Assembly: GCA_965207385.1 (NCBI GenBank)
Contig: CBDBLZ010000008.1
Location: 44,495 to 108,494, forward strand
Direction: 5' to 3'
From: CAZXEU01 sp965207385
GTDB lineage: Bacteria; Bacteroidota; Rhodothermia; Rhodothermales; Bin80
Length of the DNA: 64,000 bases
A model generated the notes under the pieces. The model was not told the origin of the DNA. It saw only the letters and a program-made list of their open reading frames with translations, and ran no database searches. Shown here piece by piece: positions 54,464 to 61,026 of this stretch (position 1 is the first letter of the stretch; each line of letters starts with the position of its first letter). The position numbers and the translations under genes are program-made.

Positions 54464-55069
54464 ATGCGCATGAACGATATCGGACGGATTGACCCAGAAA
54501 GGCTTCGCGGCAACGAGCGCTTTTCATCGCGCGGTTCGGCTCTCAAACTGACTGTGCTGGATTTCTGGGCCTGGTCGGCTTCCGATTTAAGGGAGAACAC
54601 GACCCGCGGCATTCTCGCCGAGTTTATCGTCGCTCACGCCATAGGAGCGGATACGACGGGTGTGCGGGACGGCTGGGCAGCGGTCGATCTCACGCTGGCG
54701 GACGGGACTCTGGTCGAGGTCAAGTCCTCCAGCTATATCCAGGGCTGGGAGCAAAAAGCCCTTTCCAGGATCACGTACGGCATCGCGCCCACGCGCGTGT
54801 GGGATCCGGACGCTTGAGCATACACGGGCGAAGCCAAGCGCCAGGCGGACATTTATGTGTTCGGACTCCTTGCCCCTCGCCTGGGCAATGAGATTGACCC
54901 GAAGGACTTCGACCAGTGGGTGTTCTACGTCCTTTCGACCACCAGACTTTACCGGCACATGGGCACAAGACGCAGCATTTCGCTGAGCAATTTGCGCACT
55001 ATTGCCAATCCCGTTACGTACTCCGAATTGGCGGATGCCGTAGAGCAGGCCAAGTCGACAGCAATCTGA
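54464..55069 (+). pseudogene. Nuclease-like conserved protein with in-frame TGA
   Basis: One frame runs from 54464 to 55069 with a single TGA at 54815-54817. Before it: 'NTTRGILAEFIVAHAIGA', 'DLTLADGTLVEVKSSSYIQGWEQ' and 'ITYGIAPTRVWDPDA'. After it: 'AYTGEAKRQADIYVFGLLAP', 'LDQWVFYVLST'-like (DFDQWVFYVLSTTRL) and 'YSELADAVEQAKS'. The E(V)K in 'LVEVKSSS' with the acidic residues before it resembles a PD-(D/E)XK nuclease core. Both halves look well conserved, so the stop is recent or an error; in relatives the codon would be a non-stop residue. TGA is a normal stop elsewhere here, so recoding is unlikely. Confidence 0.65.
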
Positions 55070-55145
55070 ATCCGGAGGCAGCGCATTTCCACGCCGGATA
55101 CCAATGCCGTGCGTGGCAGACCAGGAGAGTTGCACGGAGCGGATC

Positions 55146-55221
<76 letters not shown>

Positions 55222-55230
55222 GTTTCGGGC

Positions 55231-55725
55231 TTAAACCTCCTCGAACGCAGCCAGGATCCGTGCCGGTTCGATGCACATCTCCAGAGCCGAAGGCATGGCT
55301 CCAACACTTCGCCAGAATGCTCTTCCGCCATCGTTGCGGGCTTCCACTTGCAGCCGGATAGACAGTCCGCCCATGCCGGCGACCCATGTGGCCAGCGCCT
55401 GCACCAGCTTCCGTCCGATTCCACGTCGCCGCGCCTCCCCTACGACGTAGATGGCTTCCAGGTACACCTCCATGCGCGGCGCATAGATTGGCGCAACGCT
55501 GCGCACATGCGCTTTCAGAAATCCCGCCAGCCTGCCCTTCTCTTCCGCTACGAATACTCGTGACTGGTCATTCCGCACCCAGTAGGGAAAATCATTGAGC
55601 CAGCGCTCAAGGGCATCCTCGCCCGGAGCGCGCGCCGGATCCAGTGCGCCCTGCGACTCCAGCAGGCGCAGCCACAGGCGTCCTGCCTCCTGCGCGTCCT
55701 TCAGCCTGGCACGCCGCACTAACAC
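55231..55725 (-). CDS. GNAT family N-acetyltransferase
   Basis: 164 aa from the GTG at 55725 (MLVRRARLKDAQEAGRL); a GTG at 55719 that shares its first base with the asd stop is equally possible. 'YLEAIYVVGEARRRGIGRKLVQALATWVAGMG' (in blocks) is motif A with the RxxGxG/A acetyl-CoA loop, and 'VEARNDGGRAFWRSVGA' is motif B. The substrate is unknown. It is the fourth gene of the SAM-riboswitch operon, so a link to sulfur or methionine metabolism is possible. The reading frame continues upstream inside asd but is not coding there. Confidence 0.8.
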   Translation of the reverse strand: MLVRRARLKDAQEAGRLWLRLLESQGALDPARAPGEDALERWLNDFPYWVRNDQSRVFVAEEKGRLAGFLKAHVRSVAPIYAPRMEVYLEAIYVVGEARRRGIGRKLVQALATWVAGMGGLSIRLQVEARNDGGRAFWRSVGAMPSALEMCIEPARILAAFEEV

Positions 55726-56783
55726 GCGGCAGCCGCGACCGGCCTCCGCCTGAGAAGTCCCTGCGCGTGCAACAATTCGGCATTGAGCACGGCGCCGCCG
55801 GCAGCGCCCCGTATGGTGTTGTGCACCAGTACAACGAACTTGAAGTCCAGCACCTCGCAGGGCCGAATGCGGCCCACGGCCACGCTCATGCCGCCCTCCA
55901 GCATCACATGCCTCCGGGGCTGCGGAAAATGCGCCTCGTCCACCACGTGCAGCAGCCGCTCCGGCTCGCCCGGCAGGCCAAGATGCCGCACGGGGCTCTG
56001 GAAGCCCGTCAGCGCTTCGCGCACGTCGGCTAAATCTGCCTTGCGCCGGAGCCTGACGGATACGCACTCCAGGTGTCCCTCCAGGACAGGAACGCGGGTG
56101 CACTGCGCGCTGATCGCCATGCTCGCGGGTTCTATACCCGCGCCCGTGAGCGTTCCCAGCAGCTTGAGAGGTTCGGTAGCCATCTTCTCCTCTTCGCCCG
56201 CAATGTAAGGCACGATGTTGGCCAGCGAGTCCAGCGAGGAAACGCCGGGATAGCCTGCGCCCGACAGGGCCTGCAGGGTTGTAACCTGCACGGCATCTAC
56301 ACCGAAGGCATCGTGCAGGGGCCGCAGCGCGCAGACCATTCCGACCGTGGAGCAGTTCGGATTGGTGACAATGTACCCGTTCCAGGGCTGGTGCCGTACG
56401 AGTGCCGTGTGGTCCGGATTGATCTCCGGAATCAGCAATGGCACCTTCGGGTGCATGCGAAAATTGCGGGCGTTGGAAATGACGGCCAGGCCGCTATCTG
56501 CCATTCGCCGCTCCACTTCTCCGGCCACGCCGGATGAAAGACCGGAAAACACCAGGTCGCAGTCCGGCACCTCGGCCGTGCTCACCACCTCCATGTCGGC
56601 CACGCTGGGCGGAATAGCCGTCGCGCCTATCCAGTTGGCGGCCTCGCGGTAGCTTCTGCCCGCCGAACGTTCGGATGCCGCAAGCACCGCGATCTCAAAC
56701 CAGGGATGCCCGTCAAGAATCTCGACAAATTTCTGGCCTACAGCTCCCGTGGCACCCAGTATGCCTACCCGATACTTGTCCAT
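55719..56783 (-). CDS. asd: Aspartate-semialdehyde dehydrogenase
   Basis: 354 aa. It reduces aspartyl phosphate to aspartate semialdehyde. The NADP motif is 'VGILGATGAVGQKFVEIL', the catalytic Cys is Cys144 in 'VTNPNCSTVGM', and 'ISAQCTRVPVLEGHLECVSV' is the substrate-binding block. The glyc-rich order is of the archaeal/fungal-like type. The end (RRPVAAAAC) runs into GNAT. Placement behind metX under the riboswitch makes sense because the product feeds homoserine. Confidence 0.93.
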   Translation of the reverse strand: MDKYRVGILGATGAVGQKFVEILDGHPWFEIAVLAASERSAGRSYREAANWIGATAIPPSVADMEVVSTAEVPDCDLVFSGLSSGVAGEVERRMADSGLAVISNARNFRMHPKVPLLIPEINPDHTALVRHQPWNGYIVTNPNCSTVGMVCALRPLHDAFGVDAVQVTTLQALSGAGYPGVSSLDSLANIVPYIAGEEEKMATEPLKLLGTLTGAGIEPASMAISAQCTRVPVLEGHLECVSVRLRRKADLADVREALTGFQSPVRHLGLPGEPERLLHVVDEAHFPQPRRHVMLEGGMSVAVGRIRPCEVLDFKFVVLVHNTIRGAAGGAVLNAELLHAQGLLRRRPVAAAAC

Positions 56784-56824
56784 AGCCCAAGCGATCTCCA
56801 GGCCGCTCTTGAAGTTGGCCTATT

Positions 56825-57859
56825 CTACGCGTCCACGCACTCCCTTCTCCATGCCCTGATGTGCTCTCCCAGCGAATCTACTTCAATGAGGAACGTGTCG
56901 TGACCGTGAGCAGCCTCCATTACAGCCAGCCGCGCATGGGGCATAAGCGAGGCAAGCTCTTCCTGCTCGCCCAGCGTATACAAGACATCCGATGCGATGC
57001 CGACAACCAGCGTAGGCTGCGCAATGGAAGCCAGGACATCCTCGTAGGTGCCCCGGCCCCGGGCGACGTCGTGCGAGTCCATAAGGCGCGTCAGATACAC
57101 ATAGCAATTGGCGTCGAAGCGCTGCACCAACTTGTCTCCATGATGGTGCAGGTACGATTCTACGTTGAAGACGGATTCGGCAGTGCCGTTGCGAAATGTC
57201 CGTCCAAAGCGAGAAGCAAACGAATCGGACGAGCGATACGAAATCATCGCAATCATGCGGGCAACGGACAGGCCTGCAACCGGCTGTGACGCAGGATCAT
57301 AGCGACCACCGTTCCAGGCCGCGTCCCGGAAGATGGCCTGGCGCTGCGCTTCACTCCATGCAATGCACCACGCCGAGTGGCGCCCTCCCACGCCGATCGG
57401 AACAAGACCCCGGACAAAGTCGCCGTAGAAGGCCCATTCCAGCACCTGCATGCCTCCCATGGACCCTCCAATGACGAACGCGATACCGCGAACGCCGAGG
57501 GCATCCAGCACAAGCTTGTGCAGCGCAACCGTATCGCGCACCGTAGCCTGGGGCAGGTCAATGCCATAAGGCTTTCCCGTGTCGGGATTTGTGGTCACCG
57601 GAGAGACGGATCCGTATGGTGAGCCGATCACGTTGAGGCACACGACAAAGTAGCGGTCTGTGTCCAGTGCCGCCCCCGGGCCTACGCACCCCCGCCACCA
57701 GTCGGCGGCGTCCGTCGTGCTGGTGAGGCTGTGGCCCACGACGACAGCGTTGTCCCTTGCCTCGTTCAAGGCCCCCCACGCGGAATAGCCCACGGGTACC
57801 TGCTGCAGCACGGCACCGCACTCAAGCTCGAATTCCGGTATGACGTGCGTCCTGACCAT
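56825..57859 (-). CDS. metX: Homoserine O-acetyltransferase
   Basis: 344 aa. It makes O-acetylhomoserine from homoserine and acetyl-CoA. An alpha/beta hydrolase fold with nucleophile Ser133 in 'FVIGGSMGGMQVLEWA', 'NPDTGKPYGIDLPQATVRD' and the terminal Asp/His in 'VGIASDVLYTLGEQEEL' and 'EAAHGHDTFLIE' is characteristic of MetX. It lies 30 bases after metY. Confidence 0.92.
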   Translation of the reverse strand: MVRTHVIPEFELECGAVLQQVPVGYSAWGALNEARDNAVVVGHSLTSTTDAADWWRGCVGPGAALDTDRYFVVCLNVIGSPYGSVSPVTTNPDTGKPYGIDLPQATVRDTVALHKLVLDALGVRGIAFVIGGSMGGMQVLEWAFYGDFVRGLVPIGVGGRHSAWCIAWSEAQRQAIFRDAAWNGGRYDPASQPVAGLSVARMIAMISYRSSDSFASRFGRTFRNGTAESVFNVESYLHHHGDKLVQRFDANCYVYLTRLMDSHDVARGRGTYEDVLASIAQPTLVVGIASDVLYTLGEQEELASLMPHARLAVMEAAHGHDTFLIEVDSLGEHIRAWRRECVDA

Positions 57860-57889
57860 GGCGAACGGGTACGGCGCTTGCGGGCGCCC

Positions 57890-59218
57890 TTAGACCGGAA
57901 CCGGAGCCGGCACCCGTGAGAGCGCCCCGGCGAAGTCCGCCTTGATGTCCTCGATGTGCTCGATTCCTACCGAGACGCGCACGAGGTCCGGAGGAACGCC
58001 TGTCGCCAGCTGCTCTGCCTCCGTGAGCTGCGAATGGGTGGTGGAAGCGGGGTGAATGACCAGGGTCTTTGCATCGCCTACGTTCGCCAGATGGCTGGCG
58101 AGTTCAACGTTCTCGACAAAGGCCTGACCGGCTTCGCGTCCACCCTCAACGCCAAATGCAAGGACAGGACCATAGCCCCGGTGCAGGTACCGCTTGGCCC
58201 GTTTGTGATACGGGTGCGAGCCTAGCCCGGGGTAGCTGACCCACGAAACCTGCGGATGCGCCTCCAGCCAGCGTGCCAGCTCGAGCGCGTTGTCGCAGCT
58301 TCGCTGGACGCGCAGCGAGAGCGTTTCAAGCCCTTGAAGCAAGAGGAACGACGCGAACGGATTCTGGCACGGCCCCAGGTCGCGCAGCCCCTCCACGCGG
58401 GCCCGGATAATGAAGGCCACGTTCGCACTAAGCACACCTGAGGGACCGAATACATCCCAGAAACGAAGCCCGTGGTAGCCCGGCGACGGCTCCGTGAATA
58501 CGGGGAATCGGCCGTTATTCCACGGAAACGTGCCAGCGTCAACGATTACGCCGCCGATCGTGGTGCCGTGTCCGCCAATCCACTTGGTGGCACTGGCAAC
58601 CACGATATCCGCGCCATGGTCGATGGGACGGAACAGGTAACCCGCTGCACCGAACGTATTGTCCACGACCAGCGGAATGCCGTGCCGCTTGGCGAGCGCC
58701 GATATCCGCTCGAAGTCCGGGATATTGAATTTGGGGTTGCCAATGGTCTCCAGGTAAATCGCCTTGGTGTTCTCGTCCAGATGCGCGGCGATGGAGTCCG
58801 GATCATCGCCATCGGCAAATCGCACGTCGATGCCCAACCGCGGCAGCGAGACCTTGAACTGGTTGTACGTACCCCCGTACAGGAAGCTCGTCGACACGAT
58901 GTTGTCGCCGGCCTCTGCCAGCGTGGCAATGGCCAGGAACTGGGCCGCCTGGCCGCTACTGGTAGCGAGCGCGGCCACTCCGCCCTCCAGAGCCGCGATG
59001 CGCTGTTCGAAGACATCGTTGGTCGGGTTCATGATGCGCGTGTAAATGTTGCCAAACTGCTGCAGGGCGAACAGGTTGGCTCCATGTGCCGCGTCATCAA
59101 ACGTATACGAGGTCGTCGCATAGACCGGTACCGCCCTGGAATTGGTTGCCGGGTCCGGTTCCTGTCCTGCGTGAAGCTGCAGCGTTTCGAAGTGCAGCCG
59201 GTGTCCGTTGGTGGTCAT
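57890..59218 (-). CDS. metY: O-acetylhomoserine sulfhydrylase (MetY/MetZ type)
   Basis: 442 aa. It combines O-acetylhomoserine with sulfide to make homocysteine. The PLP lysine is Lys212 in 'VVASATKWIGGHGTTIGGVIVD'. 'TLQLHAGQEPDPATNSRAVPVYATTSYTF', 'YTRIMNPTNDVFEQRIAALEGG' and 'WVSYPGLGSHPYHKRAKRYL' (in blocks) match the MetY branch of Cys/Met metabolism PLP enzymes. It is first in the operon and directly behind the SAM riboswitch. Confidence 0.95.
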   Translation of the reverse strand: MTTNGHRLHFETLQLHAGQEPDPATNSRAVPVYATTSYTFDDAAHGANLFALQQFGNIYTRIMNPTNDVFEQRIAALEGGVAALATSSGQAAQFLAIATLAEAGDNIVSTSFLYGGTYNQFKVSLPRLGIDVRFADGDDPDSIAAHLDENTKAIYLETIGNPKFNIPDFERISALAKRHGIPLVVDNTFGAAGYLFRPIDHGADIVVASATKWIGGHGTTIGGVIVDAGTFPWNNGRFPVFTEPSPGYHGLRFWDVFGPSGVLSANVAFIIRARVEGLRDLGPCQNPFASFLLLQGLETLSLRVQRSCDNALELARWLEAHPQVSWVSYPGLGSHPYHKRAKRYLHRGYGPVLAFGVEGGREAGQAFVENVELASHLANVGDAKTLVIHPASTTHSQLTEAEQLATGVPPDLVRVSVGIEHIEDIKADFAGALSRVPAPVPV

Positions 59219-59288
59219 GGTATGGTTGTGGTATGGTGGCTAGAGGAAATGGCACCACCCGGACCGGCCCTGGCGAAGAGGGGGCAAC

Positions 59289-59323
59289 AAAAAACCCCTT
59301 CCGCGCTCAAGATGGCGGAAGAG
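59289..59323 (-). terminator. Intrinsic terminator of the SAM-I riboswitch
   Basis: CTTCCGC, loop CATCTTGAGC, GCGGAAG, then GGGG and six Ts. It lies 70 bases before the metY ATG and just after the aptamer, as expected for a premature terminator switched by SAM binding. Confidence 0.85.
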
Positions 59324-59363
59324 GCGAATCGAACTCGCACCGGAAAACCGGCTTTGTCTCCCG

Positions 59364-59482
59364 CTCATCTCTCCCCGCCAAAGGCAGGGCAGGACGTGGC
59401 ACCTTCCCGTCGCGGCGTTCGATACCGATCGGGGGGTTGCCAGGGTTTCAAAGGGCCTGGACCCTCCACCCTTCTGGATGAG
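59364..59482 (-). promoter_or_regulatory. SAM-I (S-box) riboswitch aptamer
   Basis: On the minus strand the aptamer opens CTCATCCAGAAGGGTGGAGG and goes on with the conserved core 'GGCCCTTTGAAACCCTGGCA' and then ACC. The second half holds AAGGTGCCACGTCCTGCC and the closing strand GATGAG pairs with the opening CTCATC (P1). SAM binding stabilises P1 and lets the terminator form, lowering expression of metY-metX-asd-GNAT when methionine is plentiful (known for the class). Confidence 0.95.
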
Positions 59483-59555
59483 CCATTAGGTATGTAGCGC
59501 GCTTAAATCGCGCCTTGTGGCATGGGTTCCCTCCGGGTACGGGTTAATATTAATT

Positions 59556-61022
59556 TTATACGGCGAGCGGCAAGTCTCCGACGCCCTTCGTCGGAAGCGA
59601 AACGAATCCCGACAGATATGCGTCCGCGGCACGCGCCGCTTCCCTTCCTTCGGAAATCGCCCAGACGATAAGAGACTGGCCCCTGCGGGCATCTCCCGCA
59701 GCGAATATTCCGGGTACGCTGGTCTGGTAGTCGCCGGTCGTGAGCAGATTGCCTCTGGCGTCCAGTTCCAGGCCAAGCTCAGCGAGCATGGCGCTCTTTT
59801 CCGGCCCCACGTAGCCTATGGCCAGAAGCACGAGATCAGCGTCCCATTCCCGCTCTGATTCCGGCAGCTCCGACAAGAGCATGCGCCCGCCGTCGGAGCG
59901 CTCCACGTTCACCTCCGCGGTGCGAAGCCGCCTGATTCGCCCGGCTTCCCCTTCAAATGCCCTGGTCATCACGCTCCAGTTTCGATCCGCTCCTTCCTCG
60001 TGCGAGGAGCTTGTACGCAGGATCATCGGGTAATACGGCCACGGCTGGTGCTGCGGACGCTCCGTCGGGGGCACGGGCAGGAGTTCGAACTGGGTTACGG
60101 ATGCCGCTCCCTGGCGGTTGGCGGTGCCTACGCAGTCGCTTCCCGTGTCGCCGCCGCCAATGACCACCACGTGCTTGCCGCCCGCGTGGATTCTCTGAGC
60201 CGCCGCGAGATCATCACCGGCTACCCGCTTGTTCTGCTGCCGCAAGTATTCGAAAGCAAAGTGAATTCCCTCCAGGTCCCGTCCGGGAATGTCCAGATTG
60301 CGCGGCGCCGTGGCCCCAACGCACAGCACGACAGCATCGAAACCGTGCAGTCTTGAGGCGGCATAATTGCTGCCCACGTCCGCGTTCGTGACAAAGTGAA
60401 CGCCTTCGGCCCGCAGGATGTCAAGCCGGCGATCCAGCACGCGCTTTTCCAGCTTGAAGTCCGGGATGCCGTAGCGAAGCAGTCCGCCAATTCGATCGTC
60501 GCGCTCCAGAACCGTAACGCGGTGCCCGGCCCTGTTCAGCTGGTCCGCACACGCCAGACCTGCCGGACCGGACCCGACCACGGCCACGTGCCTGCCCGTT
60601 CGGCGAGAGGGAGGCTCGGGCTGTACCCATCCCTGCCGGAAGGCGTGTTCGATGATTTCCTGCTCGATGCGCTCAATGGTGACGGGCTCATCAATGAGGC
60701 CCAGCACGCAGGCAGACTCGCAGGGGGCAGGACAGATGCGTCCCGTAAACTCGGGAAAGTTGTTGGTTGCCCTCAGCCGCTCATAGGCCTCGCGCCACCG
60801 ATCGTGGTAAACCAGGTCGTTCCAGTCCGGAATTATGTTGCCCAGCGGGCATCCGGACTGGCAGAAGGGTACGCCGCAATCCATGCAGCGCGCTGCCTGG
60901 CGAATGACGCGCGACTTGGAAAACGGGGCTGCTACGTCACGATAGTCCTGCAGCCGTTCGGACACCTGCCGGTAGGCAGGCAGTTCCCGTTCGTATTCCA
61001 GAAATCCGGTGAGTTTGCCCAT
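59556..61022 (-). CDS. gltD: Glutamate synthase small (beta) subunit
   Basis: 488 aa. Two [4Fe-4S] Cys sets are seen near the N-terminus ('AARCMDCGVPFCQSGCPLGN' and 'RICPAPCESACVLG'). FAD binds at 'VAVVGSGPAGLACADQLNRAG' and NADPH at 'VVIGGGDTGSDCVGTANRQGA'. It passes electrons from NADPH to GltB. It starts four bases after gltB's stop. The end of the gene lies 74 bases before the SAM-I aptamer. Confidence 0.95.
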   Translation of the reverse strand: MGKLTGFLEYERELPAYRQVSERLQDYRDVAAPFSKSRVIRQAARCMDCGVPFCQSGCPLGNIIPDWNDLVYHDRWREAYERLRATNNFPEFTGRICPAPCESACVLGLIDEPVTIERIEQEIIEHAFRQGWVQPEPPSRRTGRHVAVVGSGPAGLACADQLNRAGHRVTVLERDDRIGGLLRYGIPDFKLEKRVLDRRLDILRAEGVHFVTNADVGSNYAASRLHGFDAVVLCVGATAPRNLDIPGRDLEGIHFAFEYLRQQNKRVAGDDLAAAQRIHAGGKHVVVIGGGDTGSDCVGTANRQGAASVTQFELLPVPPTERPQHQPWPYYPMILRTSSSHEEGADRNWSVMTRAFEGEAGRIRRLRTAEVNVERSDGGRMLLSELPESEREWDADLVLLAIGYVGPEKSAMLAELGLELDARGNLLTTGDYQTSVPGIFAAGDARRGQSLIVWAISEGREAARAADAYLSGFVSLPTKGVGDLPLAV

Positions 61023-61026
61023 AACG

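Noticed and set aside
54815..54817. Recoding of TGA as an amino acid
   Set aside because: Many intact genes here (lptC, ostA, dsbD neighbours, NSS transporter) end in TGA, so the code is standard.
55726..56103. N-terminal extension of the GNAT frame
   Set aside because: It lies inside asd in another phase, and its low-complexity Arg/Ala/Gly text has no GNAT features.
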